From Pycnopodia helianthoides (taxonomy: Eukaryota; Echinodermata; Asteroidea; Forcipulatida; Asteriidae): a stretch of 64,000 bases of DNA. The first letter of the stretch is position 1. Each line of letters begins with the position of its first letter. Positions 23,004 through 35,300 of this stretch are shown here, in pieces. A program made the translations under genes and the position numbers. The notes below the pieces were generated by a model. The model was not told the DNA's origin and ran no database searches. It worked only from the letters and a program-made list of their open reading frames with translations. The stretch spans positions 18,886,875-18,950,874 of the forward strand of contig CM063247.1 in NCBI GenBank assembly GCA_032158295.1, given 5' to 3'.

Positions 23004-23647
23004 TTTCCCCTCCAGGAGTCCCCATCAAAACTACTACAAAATGGTATTCTAGTTTATTCATCTATAAAGACTTTTTCCTACATAAAGAGAGTTGCAAGAG
23101 TTGAGAAAATTGGGCTTAAAAAAACGGTTTCTGTCCACTTAAAAGTTTTTATGCTTCAGTATTTACCCAATGCATGGGACAGGTGCACTTATCTGCCTGC
23201 CCAATCTGCCAGTACATTGATTGCATCAGAGCAATAATCTTGTATAATAAGATACAACCTTTTTGATACAATGTCAAAGTTCAACTCTTAATGATGATGG
23301 ACTACGTGCACCCAAAACCCTTTTTCAGTAAACTCAACTGTGCAATTGACAAACTGTGACAATCCCATCATTGAGGCAACATCACAAGCCATTGCAATAA
23401 ACAGTTGGGACCCATGCTGATTAGGGAAGGGTTTAATGAGTGTTTTGGGTTGCACTGCCTGTGGACGTGCAGGTTGATAGAGTGAAATCTACACCTTTTG
23501 AGTCCAACTTGCTCAAAGCTTTTTCATGACTGCAAAGAAGGTCATATTTTTCCGTAAACCTTTTTCTTTTTGGGGAAGTGTCCAAGATATGACCTTGCTG
23601 CAAAACTGAGTTTAAAAATCCTATGCAACCTCTGTTGAGTTACAAGT

Positions 23648-24075
23648 TTGTTGCACAGTTGAGTTATAACTTTTTGCACAGTTGAGTTATAACTTTTTGC
23701 ACAGTTGAGTTATAACTTTTTGCACAGTTGAGTTATAACTTTTTGCACAGTTGAGTTATAACTTTTTGCACAGTTGAGTTATAACTTTTTGCACAGTTGA
23801 GTTATAACTTTTTGCACAGTTGAGTTACAACTTGTTGCACAGCTCAGCCAGGATTTTGTTGCACAGTTGAGTTGCGACTTAAGTCACGCTTGAGTGACAA
23901 CTTTGTTGCACAGTTGAGAGAGGACTTTCTCGTACAGTTGAGTTACAACTTTGTGTCACACTTGAGTGACTACTTCATTTCACAGTTGAGTCAGACTTTG
24001 TCGCTCAGCTGAGTTTATGACTTTGCTGCTCAGTTGAGTCCTGAATTTGTATCAAATTGAGTTACAACTTTGTTG
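23648..24075 (+). repeat. 23-bp tandem array, 7 exact units decaying to the right
   Basis: The unit GTTGAGTTATAACTTTTTGC plus ACA repeats exactly seven times from about 23652. It then decays into variants (GTTGAGTTACAACTTGTTGC, GTTGAGTCAGACTTTG) to 24075. It lies 650 bp after the HACD3 stop and could be transcribed in a long 3' UTR. Confidence 0.9.
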
Positions 24076-25529
24076 TTCTGATACACACTATTATTGTATG
24101 TAATGAATAAGTTTGTACTTATTTAAGGAATTGAAAATACATGTATATGAAGCAATGAGTAACACGCAGTATTACACAGTATTACAAGATGGAAAGCAAC
24201 AAATACAAAGTGTAGTTGGTATCTGGGGAAGGTTTTTCAACCTGACCTAAAAACAAACTTCTACATCTAAATCATTTGAGGAACATTTTTCAAGTTTGGT
24301 TCTGCATGGATGCGCTGATTGTCTCGCCCGATAGCATTCACCAAGTTTTAGGCCAAGGTTTGCATGATACAAGATTCATGGTTATGAGAAATGCAAGGTA
24401 GCAGAGATGCAAGTTTGTTTTAGTAAGATATTTCAGGCAATTGTGCATTATATCAATATAATTTTGGGTTGTGATAACACCAATCATCTACCGTCGCTGA
24501 GTATTATTTGGACCTGATAAGAACTGGTCCTGCCTGCTTTATTCTGAAAGTGTGTGCAGTATTTGTAAGAGTTTGTCCCATTTTGCAGTCACAAATAAAA
24601 ATCACAGGTGACTGCCTCTATTGACAGTCTGTACATTCAATCCAAAGAAATTGTCGTAGAAAGAGCAGAAAATGCAATAAATCATTTGCAAAAGTAAGTC
24701 TGATGGCATACAAATGAAGTTGACGTTCACATGAATACTATTAAAGAGAAACACATGGCTGGCAAACTGTTTCTGGTTGTGAACTCATTTTCACGCAGCT
24801 CTTTAAGCCATAGGGTCACTGGGGTGCAAGGTTTTAGCCAGGATTTGGTAATAGGGTGTCCACTTTTTCTGAAAATTTTAAAACTGGGTGTCCAAATTGT
24901 TCACGTACAATACATTTACTTGTTAACGACAGATAAAACAGGGTGTCCAAAAGACACCCAGACCCCCCTCTGGCTAACACTATGCTGGGGTGCAGGGAAA
25001 GCTTGACGATTTGTACTATTTCTACGGAACCAAGCACCAAGTGCTAGGGAAGGTTTGCCATTTGTGTCACTATTTGGACCAAGCTCCAATGAATGTTTTG
25101 GGAGGGTAGATATTGGTTTGACTTTAGCTATTGATTCAAGTCATGTTTGGGAAAGGAGAAGCATGGACATTATTAGCACTACTTCTATTCAGTCAAGTGC
25201 AGTTTAATGTTTGGGACTGTTGGACGTCGGCTGGACTGTTGATGTTGAGCCAATACTGTTTACAGTTGAAACTTCAGAATAATATGACAAATAAGAGTGA
25301 AGTATTACCTTTAATATAAAATATGCAATTGTTTATTCGGAAATGTAAGACCGCATAGTCTACTGTGAAGAATTGCTTAGGTTATTTGAGGATGTTGTTC
25401 TGAAAAACTAGGAGTGATGTGTGTATAGTAAAAACAGTCTTTTGTACCTCCACACCACTGATATGAAGAACCTGTGTTTCTCCTCTTGAAATGCAGATGT
25501 GGGAAATACAGACTATGTAACTTGTGACC

Positions 25530-25797
25530 ATGTAGGCACGATTTGTACACAGTCCAATGGAAGAAAACAACAGGCCTAAATCTGATATTTTATGGAGATT
25601 GGACTGTCTGATAGTATCATCTTTACAATAAAGAAAGGGGCACATATCAAAACTTGTTGAGCTGTTGCTTTTATAACTATTACATTTATGTAGAAATTAT
25701 GAAAAAAAGTAAAGTTTCCCATGTGACCACTGTAGTATCTTGCCTGCCAGAAAATGCCCCGGAATGTCAAAGGTCACTCTTTGTGTAAAACAAAGCT
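25530..25797 (+). repeat. Dispersed repeat 'J', copy 1
   Basis: Aligns by eye with 48299-48537 in the same orientation: GCACGATTTGTAC, GGAAGAAAACA, TATCAAAACTTGTTGAGCTG, TAGTATCTTGCCTGCCAGAA, GTCACTCTTTGTGTAAAAC. Class unknown. Confidence 0.7.
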
Positions 25798-26328
25798 TTC
25801 GTGGTCTATAAAGGATACCACTTCGCATCTGTCACGTTAGCAGTTTCTTCAATGGTTGTATTTTCCCCCAGTACCCCCAAACCACCCAAAAAGTGTTTTA
25901 CATGTGAATGAAAGGCTTATGCCCAATGTGAATGGAAAGGCTTATGCCCAATATAATGTGAGTCGGTTCACTTTATGGTTTCTTGTTAGTTTTTGTTTTT
26001 TAATCTCCCTCAAATTTTTATCAAAAATGGACCTCCCTTTTTTATATTGAAATTTTGGAGTAATTAAAAATCAGTAATATACTAATCAATTCAAGCTATT
26101 TCAGTATAAGCCTGCATGTTCGGTCACATGTTGAAACATTTTCCGGTGGTTTCGGGTACTTATAAAAAAAAAGTTACAACCATTGGAAAAATTCTAATGG
26201 GACGGTAGATAAGTGGTATACCCTTAATTGTATTTCCTGGCAGATAGATTGTTACTTTAAAATCCATCTGTTTACACAAAGTACGGAGAGTTTTAGAGGT
26301 AAAGAGATCTTTTTTTGTATGGCGGCTT

Positions 26329-26446
26329 GAAAGGGACATCGCACATTATATTGACTGAAATATTTCCGTAAATATTTGCAAGTTGTGGCAAAAAAACGTA
26401 CATTACACGGACATATTTTTGTAAACAATTGTGCGATGTCCCTTTG
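26329..26446. mobile_element. Short inverted-repeat element
   Basis: Ends AAAGGGACATCGCAC and GTGCGATGTCCCTTT are perfect inverted repeats about 85 bp apart. MITE-like, single copy in this window. Confidence 0.65.
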
Positions 26447-27058
26447 GATCCATGGTTGTGTCCTTTACACAACGAACACATTACTCAATTTAATTTTTGA
26501 TTCAGTCGGTAAAAAAGACCGGAAAACTATACTTCGGTTTAATTTGCTCATAGTTCATAAGAAGGCAGTCTTACATGTCTGGAAAGTAAAGAACTTATTG
26601 TTTTTCTCAAACAGCATTAATTTTCCCCCTATTTCTTTTCACAAAACCATCGGCTATTTGCATGAATTTTATGAGAGAGGTATTGTAACGTTGAGGCAGG
26701 ACGGTAGAACTGGTCAATATGTACCATTAGCCTGTAACTACACCATTGATTGACACAGATGTAAAACATGAGTCAGCATACCGGAAATCAAAATCTGGAA
26801 TCCTGACTGCTGTCGATCCGTATATAGCCCCGCCAGGTACAATGTACACCTATCCCCGGGTGGTGCGTGGGTCGATACTGCCCGCACTTTACACTTCAGA
26901 CAGCTACTCATAATCGATTGTAATAATGTGAAGTCATTTATCATCTGTGGACAGTGGTTCATATTTCCTGCATGTCCAGAGCTTGGATCACAGGTCAATA
27001 AACATGTAGTAATAGAATAATAGTAGGAGAATACCTCAATGAGAAGGTAACAAATTTG

Positions 27059-27451
27059 TTAAAGGAACATTACAGAATTGGTTTTTGCTAACAAAACAGT
27101 TGCTGGCAGTGTAAGCACTTTATGTAATTCACCATATACATAAACTGACAAACCTATAGAAGTTTGAGATCGATCGGCCATCTGGGTCACGAGAAAATAG
27201 TGAAAAACCGATTACACATTTGCATGAAATCATATAGCTTCAACAAATGAATAAAACGCTCACTGAGCGATAAACTCCAATCGGAAAATTAGTTTATTCA
27301 TTTCTCATCGAATATGGCGTTTCAGACAGAAATATTTCAAGGGATGTTTCCTAGTATCATCATCATTAGACCGTGTAAGTTTTATCTAAATCTGTGATCA
27401 AAAGTATATTTTACAATTTGTTTTCTTACCAATTCTGTAATGTTCCTTTAA
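27059..27451. mobile_element. MITE family A, copy 2 (inverted orientation)
   Basis: TTAAAGGAACATTACAGAAT at the left and ATTCTGTAATGTTCCTTTAA at the right. Contains CGCTCACTGAGCG and, on the minus strand, the shared TTTTCTCGTGACCCAGATGG flank. Almost intact and close to the copies at 49035 and 53622. Confidence 0.9.
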
Positions 27452-28445
27452 GAAGAAGGTGCGGTGTGAAGTGGAATTAGCTCAAGTGTGTACACATGTA
27501 GGAAAAACTGGGATAATTTCGAGAAAACGTGTTCGAAAATTAAGGGATTGTCGATGTCTTAACCTCAAGACCACCAAGCTTGCCCTGTGACGAGAGGCCA
27601 ATTCAAATCTTGTTATAGCAGCAATGGATACCGGAACAATTTACAAGATTTTATTGAATTGTTGCGGTACCCGATGTTGTGTTTTTTTCAAACACACACT
27701 TTCGAAAAGAAAGGAATTTTCAATTCCGAACCTCCTAAATGCTCAGCAAAATATATAAAAGTAACAAACCACAAGGAAAACTGGCTGCGGGTAAAATTAA
27801 TATGAACAGAGATATTTAAGGTCTTGTAAAAACAATTCTTGTTTGGTGGAAGACCCGTGGTCTGGTGTAGATTTTCTTGTAATTCGAACCATGGGACTGA
27901 GCATGTTTGGATTTATTCTGATGGAAATGGCAAAACAAAACTTCAACTTGGACATTTTTATTTGAATGGTTGTGCTGTGGGAGAGAGGTGTATAGGGAGA
28001 AATTAACCATTCATAGTAAACTCACTATAATGGTTTTGATGATTGTATTGAATGATACCACTAACAAATATAGTCGGCGCCACTTTGATTAAAATAATAG
28101 ATCGATGTTGTGATTTCCATATTGATTTTAAAGTTGGTTTTGCTGGTGACTCAGTCGAGTGTGTGTGTAATGTTATTATCGTTGATTGACCCACACGAAC
28201 AAGTCGAGTAAGGCGCTTTACTCTGTAGTGCTTTACCAATCTGCCTATTCCACTCATGGGTGTAAGATCTAAGATGTACCCATTCTCATGTTGAAACTCG
28301 GTAACAACCAAGTTGGATTTATCTGGAATTGCTTGTCGAAGTTTCGACGACGTTTCATTGTTTTGATAATATGCGGCAGCGTGTTGGAATAAACACCCTA
28401 GAGAAACTATAGAGGAACCTTATCATTGTTTATCAGTGGGCCAAG

Positions 28446-29618
28446 ATGTCCAGTAACATCTCCTCAGTGGATGATGATGACACGTCCGCACCGCTGCCCA
28501 CCATCCCAGTGCTGTTGTTCCACCGGGAGCAACCGCTCCGCTACGCCGCACCGGGTGTCATGGTACTCGCGCTCCTCGTTGGCGTCATCGGCAACGCCTG
28601 CCTACTCTGTGTCAATCTCCGGGCAAAGCGGAACAAGTCGTGCGGCGTGTTGGACGTCTCCCTGACCACCCTGGCTATTGTGGATCTCGTGCTCCTCGTC
28701 GTTACCGGGCCCTTCTTCGCGGTGGAGTTCGTCCTGGAGGACTGGCCCTTCGGGGATGCAGCTTGCCGGCTGCTGCTCCCCGTGAACCACCTCACGGAGA
28801 CGGTCGGTGCGTACACCGTCAGCTTACTCGCTCTTGATGAGTGTCTTGTCATAGCTCTCCCCAACTCATACGCCCGCCGTCGCGACCTGAAGGCATCAGT
28901 TGCTTCCAACTTGGCCGTTTGCTTCATTTCGGTTCTACTCACAATTCCAGCTTACATCTTTACTACAAATCCTCAAACAGTGTATCGGGCATCATTCTGC
29001 ACAATGCACATGCCTGGTGTTACCCACGGCATACAGTTGTACGCAACTCTGGTATGTTTCTGCATTCCGCTCTTTCTAACCCTGTCCTGCCTCTTGTGGA
29101 TCTTCTACAAGTCCAACGGTAACTTGTGGCGTCCTGCGAACGACGAGAGCCAGCCCCGGAGCAAGCAGACGCGAGCGGTGGTTCTGCTCATCGCGTCTCT
29201 GGGCTGCGCTCAAATCCTGCTCTGGCTGCCGTATCACATCGTCTCATTCCTTCGCCCCGGTATCTTCACCCTGTATGTAACCCGTCAAGACGTCCACTCC
29301 TACACCGCCGTAGCGTGTTACGCGTACGCGTACTCGGCGATCAAGCCAATGCTGTACATCTTCATCAACGAGGATGTACGTAACCGATTCGTAGGGGCGA
29401 TCCCCCTGGGTTGGGGGAAGGGAATCCAGGGGATACGGCACGGGGCTCGGGAGCCCAACTCCCCCGTACACTTCCAGATTGACACGGCGAGTGGAATGAG
29501 TGGCAGAGTGCCGTCGATGAGTTCACTTCGTACCATCCCTGGCTACCCATTTATTGTGGGAGTGAACGGTGAGGCCGAGGTTGTAATGGACTGTCCGGAT
29601 CGGAGTTGGAGCATGTGA
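28446..29618 (+). CDS. Intronless rhodopsin-class G-protein-coupled receptor, 390 aa
   Basis: Single-exon seven-helix receptor. The N-terminus has one N-glycosylation site (NIS, residues 4-6). TM1 holds GN (N50); TM2 LAIVD (D80); extracellular loop 1 W100-PFG with C107, which can pair with C185; TM5 FCIPLF (P208); TM6 LWLPYH (W260, P262); TM7 SAIKPMLY (300-304). Unusual: where DRY is expected the sequence reads D131-E132-C133, so the normally conserved Arg is Glu. NPxxY is KPMLY, with Asn replaced by Lys. The W-F-G loop and overall pattern suggest a peptide-receptor-like group (galanin/allatostatin-A/kisspeptin side), but the ligand cannot be named. GC content is much higher than flanking DNA, as for retroposed or expanded intronless GPCRs. 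The start codon is in AAGATGT context with a plausible 36-residue extracellular tail. Confidence 0.93.
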   Translation: MSSNISSVDDDDTSAPLPTIPVLLFHREQPLRYAAPGVMVLALLVGVIGNACLLCVNLRAKRNKSCGVLDVSLTTLAIVDLVLLVVTGPFFAVEFVLEDWPFGDAACRLLLPVNHLTETVGAYTVSLLALDECLVIALPNSYARRRDLKASVASNLAVCFISVLLTIPAYIFTTNPQTVYRASFCTMHMPGVTHGIQLYATLVCFCIPLFLTLSCLLWIFYKSNGNLWRPANDESQPRSKQTRAVVLLIASLGCAQILLWLPYHIVSFLRPGIFTLYVTRQDVHSYTAVACYAYAYSAIKPMLYIFINEDVRNRFVGAIPLGWGKGIQGIRHGAREPNSPVHFQIDTASGMSGRVPSMSSLRTIPGYPFIVGVNGEAEVVMDCPDRSWSM

Positions 29619-30441
29619 ATTTGATTCACAGCAAGATTTTTGTATGTGTGGATTCAATTCATCGTGAAAACAATCTTCGTTTTGGAACAATGGTTATGCC
29701 AATAATATTGTGGCGGTTGTTTTTGTCAGCGGGCATGTCAATACAAGTCACTGTTTTTGGCTTCTGAAAATGCCCCCATATTGGTTAGCTCCTAATCCAT
29801 TTTTAAACTGTTTTAATCAGTGCTAGATTGTCTTCAATTTAAATACTTGTTCTGTATTTGTTTACTTTTCTTTCATTTTCACAAATAATGGTAATAATTG
29901 ACAAAATGAACTGAAAAGAATTGCCGATTTCACTCGTTAATTATATTGTGTTTTTTGTTTTATTAATTATTTTTAACTCGTTAATTGTTTACTTATTTTC
30001 TTGACGTTTTTTAACAGAGGACTTTTTAACTAATAAGATAATTTATTTACATCGACTTCATAATCTAAAGCAACTTAGACAAAAATTTGCATAATTCAAA
30101 GACGCAAAGCCCGATCTTGTTACCGCTGCTTTTTCAGCGAATTATTTCATAACCAAATGCTTTTTAAAACAGTTCTTCTTGCAACTTTTAACTACAAAAA
30201 AATCATTTTAATGTCTATTCATTTCAAACTAATATTTTTTTCACAATTCCTTCGATAATTATTTACGAATCTCTGGCCGGAAATCGAGATATGCAACTCA
30301 TGCTACTTTTCGTATAAAATGAAAAAGGTTAGATACAAATTGTTAAATTTATTATAATAGATTAACCGGTTCTGGTTTTAAAAAATCTTTCGGACTGTCA
30401 GGAATATTGTTTTCTAACATCCTCAAAATACTTAATAGTAC

Positions 30442-30798
30442 TTAAAGGAACATTACAGAATTGGTAAGAACAAATATACTTTTTGATCACAGATTTACAT
30501 AAAACTTACACTGTCTAATGATGATGATAGTAGAAAACATCCCTTGAAATATTTCTGTCTGAAATGCCATATTTGATGAGAAATTAATAAACTAACTTGC
30601 CGATTGGAGTTTATCGCTCAGTGAGCGTTTTATTCATTTGTTGAATCTATACGATTTCATGCAAAATGTGTAATCGGTTTTTCACTATTTTCTCGTGACC
30701 CAGATGGCCGATTGATCTCAAACTTCTACAGGTTTGTCAGTTTATGTATATGGTGGATTACATAAAGTGCAAAAACCAATTCTGTAATGTTCCTTTAA
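30442..30798. mobile_element. MITE family A, copy 3 (internal deletion)
   Basis: TTAAAGGAACATTACAGAAT to ATTCTGTAATGTTCCTTTAA with palindrome CGCTCAGTGAGCG. It lacks about 30 bp just inside the right end (CACTGCCAGCAA... stretch) that other copies have. Confidence 0.9.
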
Positions 30799-31029
30799 TG
30801 GATGCACAAGATAAATTGTTTCCCTAATTTATTGTTAATCAGACCAAAAAGAGGATTTTTATTCAGGTTTACTATAATACAGACATTGTGGTAATGTGAA
30901 TCTTAAGTTTAATGATTTTATAATAACAAGTCCACCATTGTCCTCTTAACTGTTTTATTGCTATGTTTAACTGATTGAAATCAGGTCTATTTGTATTTAT
31001 TACGAGTAATACTTACATAATATTGGATG

Positions 31030-31310
31030 GCTTTGAGTGTGATACAAGAATATATTGCTTGAGCTATGACAATATTAGACGAGTCGAAGACGAGTCCAAT
31101 ATTGTCATAGTGAGAGCAATATTTTCTTGTACCACACGAAAACAAAGCAATACAATATTATTATTATTATTATCTATATCAGGCTGACTAGCGAAACAAC
31201 AAAGTGTAACTTACCTAAATCAAGCAATATTGTATCGACAGTTGAAGTTCCCGGATGACAGAGCAATACGAAAACAATATTGATCTGTCATCCGGGTACT
31301 TGCGCTACAG
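31030..31310. repeat. Two adjacent hairpins around an ATT tract
   Basis: First hairpin at 31060-31114: GAGCTATGACAATATTAGAC pairs with GTCCAATATTGTCATAGTGA around a GAGTCGAAGACGAG centre. Second at 31250-31292: CCCGGATGACAGA with TCTGTCATCCGGG around an ATACGAAAACAATATTGA loop. Between them is (TTA)n. Probably a foldback-type element. Confidence 0.65.
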
Positions 31311-32127
31311 ATATTAAATACACTGATTTATTGTACCTCTTGGAAGCCCTATATAGATATTAATCATAGTTATTGGGTAACAATATAAAAAGATGAATGT
31401 CATTTAAATAGGGCGGCAGGCCACCTTTGCCTCATGGTATATGCCAATATAAGATTTGTAATGCCGCGACGGAATCTGAATCGACACCAGCTACGGCTGT
31501 GGCTATTGGCTGCTGCGGCAACGTTAAAGACTATGACTTTTGGGCGTTCCAGCCATAGCCACTGCTAGTGTAATTAATTCGGACCCGCCCTAATGTATAG
31601 ACCTTTCTTTTTTGACGTCATAGCCGCAAATTTTGCCATCCAGAAGCTGGCAAAATAACGGACGGCCTGCACTGCAAAAAAAAACCACTTTATCACAAAA
31701 ACAATAATTCTAACAATGCCCATAAAATTTTAAAAAAATCACTGATAAATCAATTGTGATATATACCCATAACAAAAGGTACACATAGTCATATTCTTCA
31801 TAGTATTCAATGTTTTATGAAGAAGGGAAGATTTGTGCCAACCAGTTGAGTATTTTGTGAAACTCAAGGTCGCCTGTACAAAATGGTGATCGGTGTTTGT
31901 AAACAAAAGAAAGATCTATTAAACTAATAAAAAAAAAAGGCAAAAAGGTAGGAGAAAAAACAAACAACGTTCATTGTATGTTCTTTCACTTAGAAAGTAA
32001 ATACATAAGTTTGCTCTTACTTTCGACATGACTTTCCATAGGTGTCACACTTTTATCAACTTCATTGTTTTAAGGTTGTTGTTTTTTGTGGGGGTATTTT
32101 TTTTTTTAGGGAGGGGGTATGACTTGA

Positions 32128-32297
32128 AGGGTGCTCTTGTGCCTTTTCCAAACTTCGGCTTGGGCTCCGGCTCCGGCTTGGGCTCCGGCTCCGGCTCCGT
32201 CACCAATTTTAAGCAATGTGCATTTTGCACGGTGTTTCCAACATCAAACGAAGCCGGAGACGGAGCCCAAGCCGATGTTTGGAAAGAGCACAGTCAC
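32128..32297. repeat. Inverted repeat with GGCTCCG tract
   Basis: GTGCTCTTGTGCCTTTTCCA then AACTTCGGCTTGGGCTCCGG faces its approximate complement (CCGGAGACGGAGCCCAAGCC, GATGTTTGGAAAGAGCAC). The left arm carries a short (GGCTCC/GGCTTG)n expansion. A related fragment (AAGCCAGAGCCCAAGCCCAG) lies at 33782-33806. Confidence 0.7.
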
Positions 32298-32396
32298 ATT
32301 TCTTGCTAAGTCTCCATGATTGCATGGACATAATCTATGCCATTCATTTGTGTTCATTTTAGTAACTACTGTACACTACCAAGAAGTAAAAACCCA

Positions 32397-35300
32397 TTAA
32401 AAGTGTGGCATTACTTTTTGGCCTCTATTGATGCGTTTTCGATTGACCACCTTGCCGCAAAGCCGATTGAGTTCCTTCAAGACTGATGTAAGCTCTGCCC
32501 TCTTGTTTGCATCCTTTACCATACAGCTCTTCCCTATCCCATCAAAACAAGATAATAGTCGATTCTGCTTAGCAATGTCTTTGAAGATTACTCCAAGACT
32601 GTACACATCCGTCTTCGTACTGTATTGACTCCTCCCCTCTATGATTTCAGGGGCCATCTGGGGGCAGTGCTGGAAGGCGTACGTTTTCTCCATCCTGTTA
32701 AAGTTCTTGAGGGGCGGCGGATCACTGATGGGTGATGCCTTCCCAAGATCGATGATCTTGGCTTCCCATGTCGCTGTCAGTTTCTTGGGATCTCGCCATA
32801 TCATGATGTTTCCGATGTGGAGGTCATTGTGTGTCCATCCTGCCCGGTGTAGGGCCTTAAGTCCCGTTGTGATGTCACGGGAGATCCTCGTCCAATCCAG
32901 GGGCAGCAGGAACGGTCCCCGGGGACTTTTATACAGCAGTTTGTACGCGCTCAAACAGGTGTACTTCTGCTGATTTCCAACAAACTCCTGCGCGAAGGTA
33001 AAGCTGTCCAAGATACCGAGGAATGTTGGGAAGATCTTGCAGGCTCGGACAGCTTCCATGGCTTCGATTTCCCGCAGCATTTCAGCGGTTCGTTTGTCCG
33101 GTGCGTTATGACGCCTCCCAAAGTCAGTCAGACGTTTCACGGCCATGAAAGAGTTATCTGATGGCGCCTTCATGAGGAACACCTCCCCGTAATCACCGGA
33201 GCCGAGTTTGAGTGGAGTTCCTCTCTTCGTCAGCACGTGCTCCACGTCATTCTCCGTCAGTATAGGAAGGCCCAACGCCGTCAGGTCCAACTCCAAGTTC
33301 TTGTCATCAACAGGTGTCGCTTGTGAAGTAGACCCTTGGGTCTGGTTACTCGACTTATTGTATGTCCTTTTGTTTAAAGCTGGACAGATGGTTGTCGTCT
33401 TTGCTTTAGAAGAAATGCGCTGTTTTGCTTTCTTCTTCTGTGCGGGTCTTTTTCGACCTGCATTCAGTTTGTCTTTTACAAAACCCAGTGCTGTCGCTTT
33501 GATGTTCTTACCCAGCACAGTTCTCTGTTTCTTTGTGCAAATCTTAGGATTGACATCTTGGTGTTTATTCAGTTTTTTTCCCTCCTGCTACTGACTTTTG
33601 CTGGATGGTTTTATCTTGAGTGGTTCTGTGAAAAAGGACAGAATAACTGGAACATTACAGAGCTACAGGGACTTATTGTGAGACAGTAATGGCCGTAGAG
33701 TTCAGTCTGTCTCAATCGGAATTCAGATTTTAACGTGGACTTTGTCCCTTTTCGAAACCCTGGTTTAAATTGCCGACGAAGCCTAAGCCAGAGCCCAAGC
33801 CCAGACGTGGCTTCGAAAAATGCCTTTGCAAAGACTTTGTGTGTTAATTTGAAGCCTCGTGTTGAAAGTACCGTTTTTGAAAATCCAACGGTTGGAAAAG
33901 GCCGTGATGCATAGCCAATGTGTCCATATAATTATATTTACTATGATTGTTAGCATTCACAATCCCATGCACGGTTGGGATTAATTTAAACTCTTACATT
34001 GTGTCGGCTCGTGTAGACAATCTATGTACCTCTTCCAACAGTGTATAAGCCTTTCCAGCATTTTCTTCAATTTCCTGTTGGAAAAACATCATAAATAATT
34101 GACATAACCACGCGATACCATGGTAGAATGTGCGTGAACCAAACTAGGTCTCGCTTTTCACAAAACGGCAGGATGTGACGATATGGAAATTTCCCTGATT
34201 TTGATTTTGCGGCATAACATTTTGATTCTGTTTGAGTACATCAACATATTATATTTTATTCCACCGAGTAAGTAAATTAGCTTAGGTTCTATTTTTGGTC
34301 GACTGTACCCGAATAGCTTTAATTTTTAAATAGCTATTTTTACAGACTCGAGAGAGTTATAAGCTTTCAGTTAATGTATTTCTCGAAAAAAATAAGTCAA
34401 TGGTATTAAGTGATGGTGGTTTAAAAAACTAAAAATGAATTATTTTCAGAATTTCAACATTATCTCAACCCTGTACAAACAATTGAGAATGTTTAATGTA
34501 TTTTGTCCATTGTCCGTGGCATAGAATATGAGAAAGATTTTGTATGTTTTTCGTGTTGAAACAGCATCATCTGTCAAAATTCTTTTAGAGAAAAATCATC
34601 TTTAACAAAAACTTCTCAGAACAAGTTGGGCCATGCAACTTTAAAGTGCTTGATGCTCATATAAACCACCAGGGCCCAATTTCATGGCTCTGCTTACCGC
34701 GGATTTCTGCGCTTACGTATCATAGAATTATGTTCTACAAGGGCTCCATAAGCGCAGAATTCCGCGGTAAGCAGAGCCATGAAATTGGGCCCTGCTCTTA
34801 TAATGTCCGTGGATAATGTGAATGTGGACGTTTCAGTTAGGAAATTCTGACTCTCTTGAGGTGAATTGATTATTGTTATCACACACTTACCCTTCCCACG
34901 TCACTTGTACAGGGAAACACTCGGCTACTGAATTTCCGGAGTATGAGAAGGTCCATTCTCTTCTTCAGATGTGAAGTGATAGTCAAAATACGAAGCCATC
35001 TTGCATCTGGTGACAGCTCGCGGATCTCATTTGCTAAGTCAATGGGTTTTATGTCCAACTGAAGGTAAACAGTTTAGGTAGAGAAGGTTTGAGAGAGGAC
35101 AAAGTTGATGGTCTGGTTCCAAGACGATTTCTTACAAATTCACTCACGAGCATAATGTACTCATGCACCAACATGATCGATCATACCGTTTATGATGGAT
35201 ATTAAATTAAAATTAGAAAAAGGTGCTTAAAGGCCCTGTACACTATTGCTAAGATCGAAAAACACAATGTTCACAGATTCACACATAACTAACATGATTT

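Larger units (their letters stand above)
29619..32396. other. Intergenic region between GPCR and kinase genes
   Basis: Very AT-rich after the GPCR stop (29820-30440). Then MITE A3 (30442-30798), a foldback region (31030-31310) and an inverted GC-rich repeat (32128-32297). Around 31430-31570 there is a GC-richer patch with no recognised gene. Confidence 0.55.

Noticed and set aside
23648..24075. CRISPR-like array
   Set aside because: Units are directly abutting with no unique spacers, in a eukaryotic genome.
26376..26753. 125-codon plus-strand ORF
   Set aside because: Composition is unremarkable, it overlaps the small inverted-repeat element, and I recognise no family or splice context.
28541..28942. 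Minus-strand ORF of 133 codons opposite the GPCR
   Set aside because: Shadow of the GC-rich GPCR coding sequence, rich in Arg/Ser/Thr as expected from antisense translation.
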